Below are positions 54,419-62,364 of a stretch of DNA of 64,000 nt, piece by piece. The stretch covers positions 62,001 through 126,000 of the forward strand of contig NZ_JOBF01000034.1 of assembly GCF_000718635.1 (NCBI RefSeq), given 5' to 3'. The stretch comes from Streptomyces varsoviensis. Lineage in GTDB: Bacteria > Actinomycetota > Actinomycetes > Streptomycetales > Streptomycetaceae. The notes under the pieces are model-generated. The model was not told the origin of the DNA and made no database searches. It saw only the letters and a program-made list of their open reading frames with translations. Numbering within the stretch: the first letter of the stretch is position 1; each line of letters opens with the position of its first letter. Position numbers and translations under genes: made by a program.

Positions 54419-54443
54419 GCTGAAGTTCACGGAACTTCAGCGG
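54417..54443. other. Hairpin bridging tRNA-Phe 2 and tRNA-Asp
   Basis: CCGCTGAAGTTC-ACG-GAACTTCAGCGG: a perfect 12-bp stem that reaches two bases into each tRNA. The left-hand copy has only a 4-base linker. It could be a processing signal for the dicistronic tRNA. Confidence 0.6.
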
Positions 54444-54515
54444 TCCTGACGGGATTTGAACCCGCGGCCTCCACCTTGACAGGGTGGCGAGCACTCCAAA
54501 CTGCTCCACAGGACC
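54441..54515 (-). tRNA. tRNA-Asp (anticodon GTC), copy next to tRNA-Phe 2
   Basis: Identical to the other two tRNA-Asp genes in the window (45204, 50849). Precedes tRNA-Phe 2 in transcription. The 200 bp on its 5' side (54516-54713) hold no gene and should carry its promoter. Confidence 0.96.
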
Positions 54516-54713
54516 TTGCGCGCGTCACGTATCCAACTGAGAAGTACGTGATGTCGGGGGTGGTTCCGGCGCTGGCGCTTGAACCGGATACCGACTATAC
54601 CCGACGGAGGCCGACGGACTGAAATGACTGCCTTGCCCGCCTCGTCCGCAGCGGGCGACGGTCGTGGGGACCGACCGCGCTGACATGGTGCTGACGTTAT
54701 AGACATAGAGACG

Positions 54714-54757
54714 CAAAAAAATCCCCCCGGCCGACGTTTCCGCCGGTCAGGGGGGGT
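54714..54757 (-). terminator. Terminator of tRNA-Glu
   Basis: On the minus strand, CCCCCC...GGGGGG outer arms enclose an ACCGGC/GTCGGCC inner stem, then ATTTTTTT. It lies 9 bases after tRNA-Glu, so tRNA-Glu is not co-transcribed with the Asp-Phe pair. Confidence 0.9.
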
Positions 54758-54765
54758 AAGCACTG

Positions 54766-54838
54766 TGCCCCCAACGGGATTCGAACCCGTGCTACCGCCT
54801 TGAAAGGGCGGCGTCCTGGGCCACTAGACGATGAGGGC
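54766..54838 (-). tRNA. tRNA-Glu (anticodon TTC)
   Basis: A 73-nt cloverleaf. Acceptor GCCCTCA/TGGGGGC (one G-T pair), anticodon loop CTTTCAA, T-arm with GTTCGAATC. CCA not encoded. Its 3' end matches the remnant at 50980. Confidence 0.95.
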
Positions 54839-55072
54839 TGATGGCCCGCCTGGGCGCTTCGCAGCGCGTCGGGGACGTGAGAAGCATATGGGATGCGGGG
54901 AGGTATCGCCAAAACGGTTTCCCGAAGAGCTGCAAATGGGGTCCGCGGGGCCGATGGGGGCCGGTGGGGGCCACCGGGCGAGGGGCGCGTCCCTGGGTAT
55001 GGGCGGGTCCGGTCGCATCCGGAGGGGCGGTCCGCCCGGCGCGGTGCGGGGGCGTCGCGGACAATGGCGGGT

Positions 55073-55423
55073 GTGCTGGAGATGACGCGCGAGGAGTTCG
55101 AGGAACTGGTCGCCGAGGCGCTCGACCGGATTCCGCCGGAGCTGACGCGGCTGATGGACAACGTCGCGGTGTTCGTGGAGGACGAGCCGCCCGCGGACGA
55201 CCCGGAGCTGCTCGGGCTCTACGAGGGGACGCCGCTGACCGAGCGCGGCGAGTGGTACGCGGGCGTGCTCCCGGACCGCATCACGATCTACCGGGGGCCG
55301 ACGCTGCGGATGTGCGCGTCCCGCGAAGAGGTCGTCGCGGAGACGGAGGTGACGGTCGTTCACGAGATCGCCCACCACTTCGGGATCGACGACGAGCGGC
55401 TGCACGCGCTCGGCTACGGGTGA
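55073..55423 (+). CDS. Zincin-like metallopeptidase family protein
   Basis: A 116-residue small protein of the minimal-zincin type. H97-E-I-A-H101-HFGID carries the HExxHxxGxxD zinc site with D106 as the likely third ligand. The N-terminal MTREEFEELVAEALDRIPPEL and the central YEGTPLTERGEWYAGVLPDRITIYRGP are characteristic. It is cytosolic, and whether it cleaves proteins is unproven. GTG55073 is taken as the start by family convention; ATG55064 and ATG55082 are alternatives. It lies between tRNA-Glu and a lipoprotein gene. Confidence 0.88.
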   Translation: MLEMTREEFEELVAEALDRIPPELTRLMDNVAVFVEDEPPADDPELLGLYEGTPLTERGEWYAGVLPDRITIYRGPTLRMCASREEVVAETEVTVVHEIAHHFGIDDERLHALGYG

Positions 55424-55562
55424 CGCGGGCGGCCGGCCGCGGCCGGCGGGTGGGGTGGCGGGGCCGGGCGAACCGCGCCGGGCACGCGCGGGCCGCGTGT
55501 CCTGCGCGGGGGGAGGCCAGTTGGGCAGGGGGCCCGTGCTCCGCGACCCGAAGGTGGTCCCC

Positions 55563-56198
55563 ATGCCCATGCGCGCGACGTCCTCGCCCGTGTCCCCGGT
55601 ACCCGTCGCCCTCGTCCGCGCCGCGGCCGTAGCCGTCGCGGCCGTGGCGCTCGGCGGCTGCATGAGCGTGAGCGACCCCGCGAAGCCCGCACCGGCCAAG
55701 TCGGCCGGCCACCGGGGCGGCGGGCCGCAGCCCGACGGCGGCGTGGAGAAGAGCGACGGCAAGGCGCCCGCGGGCACCGGCGCGGGCGCGAAGGCGGTGA
55801 AGGGCGGCAAGAGCCAGCGGCCCGAGGGGCGTGACGGCGAGCCGGAGCCGGAGGGGGACGAGAAGGGATCGGCGACCCCGGCCAACGCCTCGTCCTCCGC
55901 CTCCGCCGACGCCCGCGACCCCAAGCCGGGCAAGCGCCCGGAGCGGCCGGGCCGGCCGGGCACCCGGCCCAAGCCGTCGCCGGGGCGGCCCGGCCCGCCG
56001 GCCACGCCGGGCGACCCCTCGCGCCCGGGCTCGGGGCACGGTCCGGGCCCGGGGCAGCACCCGACGCCCTCGGACCCGGTCGAGCCGACCCCGCAGCCCA
56101 CCGTCTCGCAGCCGCCCGCGTCCCCGACGACCTCCTCGGCGGCGTCCGCGCCGCAGCGCACGCCGCTGGTCTCGCCGCAGGCCGGTCCGGTGGCGTAG
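55563..56198 (+). CDS. Pro-rich lipoprotein
   Basis: A 211-residue protein. N-terminal Arg, hydrophobic core ALVRAAAVAVAAVALGGC and a lipobox LGGC place the lipidated Cys near residue 30. The rest is disordered: Pro, Gly, Lys, Arg and Ser runs (RPERPGRPGTRPKPSPGRPG, PSDPVEPTPQPTVS) as in cell-wall-spanning tethers. ATG55563 or 55569 may be the start. No globular domain remains to suggest an activity. Third-position GC is normal. Confidence 0.7.
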   Translation: MPMRATSSPVSPVPVALVRAAAVAVAAVALGGCMSVSDPAKPAPAKSAGHRGGGPQPDGGVEKSDGKAPAGTGAGAKAVKGGKSQRPEGRDGEPEPEGDEKGSATPANASSSASADARDPKPGKRPERPGRPGTRPKPSPGRPGPPATPGDPSRPGSGHGPGPGQHPTPSDPVEPTPQPTVSQPPASPTTSSAASAPQRTPLVSPQAGPVA

Positions 56199-56210
56199 CG
56201 ACCGTACGAC

Positions 56211-56266
56211 GGGGGCCGTACGGGAGGGTCGTACGGAGGGCGGTACGCGGGGGCCGTACGGGAGGG
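56211..56266. repeat. 18-bp direct repeat
   Basis: GGGGGCCGTACGGGAGGG at 56211-56228 and 56249-56266, with more GTACGG copies around. The 302-bp gap (56199-56500) otherwise holds the helicase leader region. Confidence 0.8.
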
Positions 56267-56500
56267 CGTACGGCCGCGCGCGGGGCCCGGGGGGCGGTGG
56301 TTCGGGGGGCGACTTGCGTGGCGCGGGGTGGGGTGCGTATGGTGGTAGATCGTTTGATCCCATTTGCCCGGCGCCGAACCGAAGCGCGCCGCGTGGCGCG
56401 TTCCTTACCTTGCCGTGGCTGACCGCATTGAGGCGGTTATTTGTGAAGCCGACACGGAGCTTGGGCGCGTGCCGAGACTCCGGAAGGTTTCGCATTTCGC

Positions 56501-58801
56501 ATGTCCATTTCCAGCACAGCCGTCTCCGCCGACACCGTCGACACCGCAGTGAACACCGAGAGTGTTGACAGCGCCGTGGCCAACGGCGTCGAGACCGCTG
56601 ACATCACCGAGAACCCCCAGCTCGCCGACGACACAGCGGACGCCTCCGGCTCCGAGGGCGGCGCCGGCGAGCCGGCCGTCACCTTCGCCGACCTCGGACT
56701 CAACGAGCACATCGTCCGCAAGCTCGCGCAGAACGGCGTCACCACGCCGTTCCCGATCCAGGCCGCGACCATCCCGGACGCCCTGTCCGGCAAGGACATC
56801 CTCGGCCGCGGCCGTACGGGCTCCGGCAAGACCCTCTCCTTCGGCCTGCCGCTGCTGACCCAGCTCGCCGGCGGCCACACCGAGAAGAAGCGCCCCCGCG
56901 GCCTGATCCTCACCCCGACCCGCGAGCTGGCCATGCAGGTCGCCGACGCGCTCCAGCCGTACGGCGACGTGCTCGGCCTCAAGATGAAGGTCGTCTGCGG
57001 CGGCACCTCGATGGGCAACCAGATCTACGCCCTGGAGCGCGGCGTCGATATCCTCGTCGCCACCCCCGGCCGGCTGCGGGACATCATCAACCGCGGCGCC
57101 GCCTCCCTCGACAAGGTCGAGGTGGCCGTACTCGACGAGGCCGACCAGATGTCCGACCTGGGCTTCCTGCCCGAGGTCACCGAGCTGCTCGACCTGGTGC
57201 CCAGCGACGGCCAGCGGATGCTGTTCTCCGCCACGATGGAGAACGAGATCGGCACCCTGGTCAAGCGGTACCTGACCGACCCGGTCAGCCACGAGGTCGA
57301 CGCCGCCCAGGGCGCCGTCACCACCATGAGCCACCACGTGCTCGTCGTGAAGCCGAAGGACAAGGCGCCGGTCACCGCCGCCATCGCCGCCCGCAAGGGC
57401 CGCACGATCATCTTCGTGCGGACCCAGCTCGGCGCGGACCGCATCGCGGAGCAGCTCATCGAGTCCGGCGTGCGCGCGGACGCGCTGCACGGCGGCATGA
57501 CGCAGGGCGCGCGCACCCGGACGCTGGCGGACTTCAAGGACGGTTACGTCAACGTCCTCGTCGCCACCGACGTCGCCGCCCGCGGCATCCACGTCGACGG
57601 CATCGACCTGGTGCTCAACGTCGACCCGGCCGGCGACCACAAGGACTACCTGCACCGCTCCGGCCGTACGGCCCGCGCGGGCCAGTCCGGCACCGTCGTC
57701 TCGCTCGCCCTGCCGCACCAGCGCAAGCAGATCTTCCGGCTGATGGAGGACGCGGGCGTGGACGCCTCGCGCCACATCGTCGGCGGCGCCGGCGCGTTCG
57801 ACGACGAGGTCGCCCAGATCACCGGCGCCCGCTCGCTGACCGAGGTGCAGGCGGACTCCGCGAACAACGCCGCCAAGCAGGCCGAGCGCGAGGCCCAGGA
57901 CCTCGGCCGGCAGCTTGAGCGGGTGCAGCGCCGGGCGGCCGAGTTGCGCGAGGAGGCGGACCGGCTGCTGGCGCGCTCCGCCCGCGAGCGCGGCGAGGAC
58001 CCGGAGGCGGCCGTCGCCGCCGCCGCCGAGGCCGCCGCCACCGAGAAGGCCCAGGAGCAGGCCGCCGCCGCGTCGGTGCCCGCCCAGGCGCACGAGCGCC
58101 GCGACGAGCGGGGCAACTTCGAGCGCCGTGACGACCGCCGTGACGACCGGCGGGACGACCGCCGCGATGACCGGGGTGGGCGTTCCTACGACCGTTCGTA
58201 CGAGCGCCGTGATGAGCGCTCGGGTGGTTTCAACCGTGGTGGGGACCGGGATCGTCCGGGCCGTTCCTTCGGTCGTGACGAGCGTCCGTCGTCGGGTGGT
58301 TTCCGTTCCGGTGACCGTCGGGACGACCGTGGCGGCCGTTCGTACGAGCGCCGTGACGAGCGCTCGGGTGGTTTCAACCGTGGTGGGGACCGGGATCGTC
58401 CGGGCCGTTCCTTCGGTCGTGACGACCGTCCGTCGTCGGGTGGTTTCCGTTCCAGTGACCGCCGGGACGACCGTGGCGGCCGTTCGTACGAGCGCCGTGA
58501 TGAGCGCTCGGGTGGTTTCAACCGTGGTGGGGACCGGGATCGTCCGGGCCGTTCCTTCGGCCGTGACGACCGTCCGTCCTCCGGCGGCTACCGTCGCGAC
58601 GACCGCCCGTCCGGCGGCTTCCGCTCCGGCGGCGACCGTCCGTACAACCGCGACCGCCGCGACGAGCGCCCCTCCTCGGGCGGCGGCTACCGCTCCGGCG
58701 GCGACCGCCCCCAGGGCCGCACCTCCGGCCACCGCGGCGCCACCAGCACCGGCTCCTTCGGCCGCCGCGACGACAAGCCGCGCTGGAAGCGCAACGGCTG
58801 A
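56501..58801 (+). CDS. DEAD-box RNA helicase with repetitive RGG/RS-like tail
   Basis: A 766-residue helicase. After a ~55-residue Thr/Val/Asp-rich leader, the Q motif TFADLGLNEHIVRKL...TPFPIQ, motif I GRTGSGKT (104-111), PTREL, TPGR, DEAD (212-215) and SAT are followed by ATDVAARGIHVDGI and HRSGRTARAG. Residues ~450-540 are a coiled-coil/Ala-rich linker. From about 540 a tail of Arg, Asp, Gly, Ser and Phe (RSGGFNRGGDRDRPGRSFGRD) repeats every 48 residues. Such tails bind RNA and help condense into granules. It probably acts in ribosome assembly or cold adaptation. GGAAGG upstream of ATG56501 is rather distant. Confidence 0.95.
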   Translation: MSISSTAVSADTVDTAVNTESVDSAVANGVETADITENPQLADDTADASGSEGGAGEPAVTFADLGLNEHIVRKLAQNGVTTPFPIQAATIPDALSGKDILGRGRTGSGKTLSFGLPLLTQLAGGHTEKKRPRGLILTPTRELAMQVADALQPYGDVLGLKMKVVCGGTSMGNQIYALERGVDILVATPGRLRDIINRGAASLDKVEVAVLDEADQMSDLGFLPEVTELLDLVPSDGQRMLFSATMENEIGTLVKRYLTDPVSHEVDAAQGAVTTMSHHVLVVKPKDKAPVTAAIAARKGRTIIFVRTQLGADRIAEQLIESGVRADALHGGMTQGARTRTLADFKDGYVNVLVATDVAARGIHVDGIDLVLNVDPAGDHKDYLHRSGRTARAGQSGTVVSLALPHQRKQIFRLMEDAGVDASRHIVGGAGAFDDEVAQITGARSLTEVQADSANNAAKQAEREAQDLGRQLERVQRRAAELREEADRLLARSARERGEDPEAAVAAAAEAAATEKAQEQAAAASVPAQAHERRDERGNFERRDDRRDDRRDDRRDDRGGRSYDRSYERRDERSGGFNRGGDRDRPGRSFGRDERPSSGGFRSGDRRDDRGGRSYERRDERSGGFNRGGDRDRPGRSFGRDDRPSSGGFRSSDRRDDRGGRSYERRDERSGGFNRGGDRDRPGRSFGRDDRPSSGGYRRDDRPSGGFRSGGDRPYNRDRRDERPSSGGGYRSGGDRPQGRTSGHRGATSTGSFGRRDDKPRWKRNG
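58196..58595 (+). repeat. Three tandem 144-bp units in the helicase gene
   Basis: Anchors GAGCGCTCGGGTGGTTTCAA occur at 58214, 58358 and 58502, exactly 144 bp (48 codons) apart, with near identity between units. Inside the repeats, CGT and GGT codons are far more common than in the flanking CGC/GGC-rich code. Confidence 0.9.
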
Positions 58802-58986
58802 CATCTGACATGACCGGCTGACCGCCAGGGCCCGTACGACACCCAAGTGCCGTACGGGCCCTGCGCGTTGCCCCGCCACGGCCCGCCCGCGAACCCCGCG
58901 CGAACCGTCCGTGACGGGCTCCCCGCACCGGCTCGCGGGGATACGACTCGGGACTCGGCGCGTCGCCGGGCTATGCTGCGGGGTGC

Positions 58987-59059
58987 GGGCCATTAGCTCA
59001 ATTGGCAGAGCAGTGGACTTTTAATCCATTGGTTCAGGGTTCGAGCCCCTGATGGCCCA
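58987..59059 (+). tRNA. tRNA-Lys (anticodon TTT)
   Basis: A 73-nt cloverleaf. Acceptor GGGCCAT/ATGGCCC, D-arm AGCTCAATTGGCAGAGC, anticodon loop CTTTTAA, T-arm with GTTCGAGCC. The only plus-strand tRNA of the window; an accessory operon begins about 330 bp after it. Confidence 0.96.
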
Positions 59060-59093
59060 CCGTTCACCGGTCGGGGAGACCTCCTCCGGCCCG

Positions 59094-59144
59094 CGCGACA
59101 GCGCCCCGCCGGCTCTCGGGTCGGCCGGGGCGCTGTCGCGTTTC
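59094..59144 (+). terminator. Terminator of tRNA-Lys
   Basis: CGCGACAGCGCCCCG (59094-59108) pairs perfectly with 59126-59140 and is followed by TTTC. Confidence 0.85.
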
Positions 59145-59262
59145 TGCTCGTGCGTGAGCGGCGCGCTCGTGCGTGAGAGACGCACTCCCGCAGCCGGGCC
59201 CGGAGGCGGTCATCTCCGGGCGCGAGCGTTCTGTTTCTTGCTGCTTCCTGACGGTTTCCGTG

Positions 59263-59274
59263 CTTCCGCGGAAG
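59263..59274. promoter_or_regulatory. 12-bp palindrome upstream of the accessory operon
   Basis: CTTCCGCGGAAG, in a lower-GC stretch (59225-59300) about 120 bp before the first oxygenase gene. A candidate operator for the operon; the binding protein is unknown. Confidence 0.4.
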
Positions 59275-59391
59275 GTTTTCCACCAATTGGCGTCGTATGC
59301 GGGGCCCCCTCTCCCGGCGTCGCTACCTACTGTGCTTGCATCGTCACGCAACGTGCCCCCTGGATCGCCTCGCGGAAAATCTAGGATGATC

Positions 59392-60273
59392 ATGGAACTG
59401 AATACCCTTCACCCTCGGTTCGGTCGTGAGATCACCGGGTTCGATGTACGTTCCCTCGACGCCGAATCCCTTCATGTGATCCGCGTCGAACTGGCGCGGT
59501 CCGGAGTCCTGGTGTTCCGGGACCAAGTGCTGGACGACGACGCGCTGGAGCGCGTGAGCAGACAAATCGGCGACGGGCGGCTGGAAGAGCCGGCGCGCAC
59601 CTGGTCGCACGCGCCCTCCACCCGTTTCGTCAGTTACCTCACCGGATTCCAGGACGCGTCGGGAAAACCGATCGGCGTGGCCGACAATCACACGGACTAC
59701 TGGCATTCCGACCAGGAATTCCGCCGCGACCCGGCCACCTTGGCCTCGCTGTACTGCCTGGTCCCGCCGACGCGCGGCGGCGCGACGAGCTTCGCCACGA
59801 CGGCCGTGGACCGGCTCGCCCTCCCGGCCGACCTCGTCGAGCGGATCCGCCCGCTGTGGTCCACCCGGCGGCCGGCGCCCACGCACGACAACGTGGAGCA
59901 CGTCGAGGTGTCGCACCCCGTGCTCCTGACCTCTCCCCGGGGGGAGGGCGAGTACGTCTACGTCAGCGAGAACACGGAACGGTTCATCGGCGCGCCCGGC
60001 GAAGAAGCCGGCGAGTTCGCGGGAGCCGACGGAGCCGACGGAGCAGACGACCTGCTGAAGGCCGAACTGCTGCGGTACTGCCTGAGCGAGCAGAACATCT
60101 ACGCCCACGAATGGCGGATGGGCGACTTCGTCGTCTACGACAACGCTCAAGTTCTCCACCGACGGGAGGATTTCGAGGGAATGCGCTGGCTGAAAGGGAC
60201 GAAGATTTTCGCCCCTCAGGATTATTTCTCGGTGCCCGCCGGAGAAGTCGTGGGTGTGTCGGCCCCCGCGTAA
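59392..60273 (+). CDS. TauD/TfdA-family Fe(II)/2-oxoglutarate oxygenase 1
   Basis: A 293-residue double-stranded beta-helix oxygenase. Metal ligands H105 and D107 in YWHSDQEF, distal H256 in NAQVLHRRED, and a basic residue nearby for 2-oxoglutarate. ITGFDVRSLD, GVLVFRDQVLDDDALERVSRQIG and WSHAPSTRFVSYL follow the TauD pattern. A Glu/Gly/Ala/Asp insertion at about 200-220 is unusual. ATG59392 is preferred because AGGA ends five bases upstream; ATG59386 is in frame. First gene of the operon, 67 bp before the radical SAM gene. Probably hydroxylates an amino-acid-like intermediate. Confidence 0.87.
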   Translation: MELNTLHPRFGREITGFDVRSLDAESLHVIRVELARSGVLVFRDQVLDDDALERVSRQIGDGRLEEPARTWSHAPSTRFVSYLTGFQDASGKPIGVADNHTDYWHSDQEFRRDPATLASLYCLVPPTRGGATSFATTAVDRLALPADLVERIRPLWSTRRPAPTHDNVEHVEVSHPVLLTSPRGEGEYVYVSENTERFIGAPGEEAGEFAGADGADGADDLLKAELLRYCLSEQNIYAHEWRMGDFVVYDNAQVLHRREDFEGMRWLKGTKIFAPQDYFSVPAGEVVGVSAPA

Positions 60274-60340
60274 TGGTAAATGGTCCGGCGGAGACGCGGA
60301 GCCGGTGCCGCATGACGGAAATCGAGGAGAGCGGAAGCGC

Positions 60341-61240
60341 ATGAAAATCGCTGAAAAGAAGACGTCGGCCGATGGCAGCGTCAAGTACCTGTGGCAGGTC
60401 CCCAGTTCCGGGAGCACCGTCGAGAGCATCTATTACCAGCTCGGCGACGAACCGCACACCTGCATCTCCACGGAGGCCGGCTGCAACGTCGGGTGCGTCT
60501 TCTGCGAGACCGGGAAGCAGCGCAACCTCGGCGATCTCACCAGCCAGGAGATCTACGACCAGGTGGCGCTGACCGCCGCCGACCTGCCCGACGGGGTGCC
60601 GGGCGGCAGGTTCACCAAGGTCGTCGTGGCCGGCATGGGCGAACCGCTGCTCAACTTCGACAATCTGCGGGATGCCGCGATCCGGCTGCTGGCGGACGGG
60701 CTCACCGAGCAGGTGACGGTGACGACCTCCGGCATCGTCCCCCAGATGCGCCGGCTGCCCAGCATGCCGATCAGCCTGCTGAGCGTCTCCCTGCACGCCA
60801 CGACCAACGAGGTGCGCACCCGGCTGATCCCGACGAACAAGACGTACTCACTGGAGGACGTGGTGGCCGCCGCCCGGGAGTACCGGCTGGCCTCCGGGGT
60901 CCCGGTCATCATGAACTACCTGCTGTTCGACGGCGTCAACGACACCGACGCCGACCTGGACCGGCTGGTGGCGCTCCTGGACCGCGACGTGTTCTCGGTC
61001 AAGCTCAAGTCGTGGAACGAGGTGCCGGACGCCGGCCTGATCCCGTCGCCGTCCGCCCGGTACGAGCACTTCCGCGACGGCCTGGACGCCGCCGGGTTCG
61101 ATGTGAGCATCTGCGTGAGCGCGGGTGTGGACGTGGGCGGGGGCTGCGGACAACTGCGCAGCGTCCACCGTGAGATGAAGCGGGCGCGGCGGACGTTCGT
61201 CGGCACGCCGTCGGCCGCCGACGCCAGGAGCGACGTATGA
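60341..61240 (+). CDS. RlmN/Cfr-type radical SAM protein lacking the N-terminal domain
   Basis: A 299-residue radical SAM enzyme. The CxxxCxxC cluster is C48-C52-C55 in AGCNVGCVFCETGKQR, with GMGEP at 98-102. Both extra cysteines that RlmN/Cfr use to methylate an sp2 carbon seem present: C41, seven residues before the cluster, and C269 in GGGCGQL. RlmN is ~370 residues, while this protein starts directly at the barrel and lacks the N-terminal accessory domain. This and its setting among oxygenases suggest a small-molecule or peptide substrate rather than 23S rRNA. ATG60341. Its stop overlaps the next start (ATGA). Confidence 0.88.
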   Translation: MKIAEKKTSADGSVKYLWQVPSSGSTVESIYYQLGDEPHTCISTEAGCNVGCVFCETGKQRNLGDLTSQEIYDQVALTAADLPDGVPGGRFTKVVVAGMGEPLLNFDNLRDAAIRLLADGLTEQVTVTTSGIVPQMRRLPSMPISLLSVSLHATTNEVRTRLIPTNKTYSLEDVVAAAREYRLASGVPVIMNYLLFDGVNDTDADLDRLVALLDRDVFSVKLKSWNEVPDAGLIPSPSARYEHFRDGLDAAGFDVSICVSAGVDVGGGCGQLRSVHREMKRARRTFVGTPSAADARSDV

Positions 61241-62364
61241 CCGCCGCGAGCGCCGAGACGGTGGCCGGGAGACTGGCGGAGCTCACGGAGGGGAGCGACG
61301 AGGCGGCGCAGCGGCTGCGGCGGCTGGCGGCGGGCGCGTACCAGCCCTACGGCAAGGGGGCCTCGCTGAAGATTCCGGAAGGGGGCCGCATCCGGGCGGG
61401 CCGCGCGGGCGGGCTGCCCTTCGATTCGCTCACCACCGACCTCATGCTGGGCTGCCTGCCGGCCGCGCAGGTCTGCTACGGCAGTTGCTTCGCCGCCAAG
61501 GGGGCCTTCGAGTCCGGGTACGACTTCGGGACCCGGGTGCCCAATGTGCTGGACGAGGAGGTGTTCCGCGCCGACCTGGCGGCGATCCCGGCCGGCCAGG
61601 GCTATCTCCGCAACGGCTGGAACAGCGACGCCTCATGGGACTGGCCGAAGGCCGTACGGCTGACCGAGCTGATCCGCGAATCGGGCCACCACACGGTCTT
61701 CATCACCAAGATGTTCAAGGCGCTGTCCGACGACGACGCCGCGGCCCTGGCCGGTCTCGGCGCGGAATTGCGCATCTCCGTCAGCGCCTTCGACAGCAGA
61801 CCGCAACTGCGGATGAGGATGACGGCGGCCGAGCAGTACCGCGGCCTGGGCGGGGTGGCCGTGCCGACCATCATGACGGCCGCGTTCCGCGACGCGGCAC
61901 TGGCCCGCAGGCAGGACCGCATCGTGGAGTATTTCCGCGAGCGGGACTTCCCGATGGGGGAGAACAGCCTGCGCTTCGTGCCGGGCTCCCCGGTCCTCGA
62001 CGCCATCGACCTCGACGCCTGCCGCCCCACGGCGGACACCAGGGACCTGTGGAGCGGCCGGATGTACGCCGATCTGCGCGTGCCGACCCTGACCTGCGTC
62101 CCGGCGCGGTACAGGGGGTTGCGGAGCCCCTACCTGTCGAAGAACGACCCCGAGTTCCTCGCGTCGCTCTGGAACGAGTCCGTGCCCCTGCACGCCGACG
62201 TGCTGGCCGCCGCGGAGCGGCCCAAGCCGCGGCAGTGCGGCGTCGCCCTCGACTGGGACCGCACGACCACACCCGGGCCGGTTGACGGCGAGCGTTCGGT
62301 CGCGGCGAGCGACGCCGCTGTCCCCGCGAGCGACGCCGCTGTCCCGGCGGGGGGCGCGCCGTGA
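61237..62364 (+). CDS. Gp88-like Fe-S-motif protein
   Basis: A 375-residue protein of uncertain family. C73-x6-C80-x3-C84 (GCLPAAQVCYGSCFA) matches the cysteine spacing of phage Gp88-type proteins and could hold a Fe-S cluster. LRISVSAFDSRPQLRMRM, VPTIMTAAFRDAA and ENSLRFVPGSP suggest a TIM-barrel, perhaps a non-canonical radical SAM enzyme. The final ~25 residues contain a duplicated SDAAVPA. ATG61237 overlaps the radical SAM stop by four bases and its own stop overlaps the next gene (GTGA), so it is tightly coupled to both. I infer a redox partner or second catalyst of the pathway. Confidence 0.65.
   Translation: MTAASAETVAGRLAELTEGSDEAAQRLRRLAAGAYQPYGKGASLKIPEGGRIRAGRAGGLPFDSLTTDLMLGCLPAAQVCYGSCFAAKGAFESGYDFGTRVPNVLDEEVFRADLAAIPAGQGYLRNGWNSDASWDWPKAVRLTELIRESGHHTVFITKMFKALSDDDAAALAGLGAELRISVSAFDSRPQLRMRMTAAEQYRGLGGVAVPTIMTAAFRDAALARRQDRIVEYFRERDFPMGENSLRFVPGSPVLDAIDLDACRPTADTRDLWSGRMYADLRVPTLTCVPARYRGLRSPYLSKNDPEFLASLWNESVPLHADVLAAAERPKPRQCGVALDWDRTTTPGPVDGERSVAASDAAVPASDAAVPAGGAP

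Noticed and set aside
56405..58993. 862-codon minus-strand frame opposite the DEAD-box helicase
   Set aside because: Antisense of the helicase and its repeats; Thr/Val/Ala low complexity only.
60312..60344. 10-codon frame overlapping the radical SAM start (ATGA)
   Set aside because: Too short to support as a gene; may be a coupling leader but no ribosome site stands out.
61237..62364. Prophage origin of the Gp88-like gene
   Set aside because: No capsid, tail, terminase or lysis genes nearby; it is embedded by overlaps in a metabolic operon.
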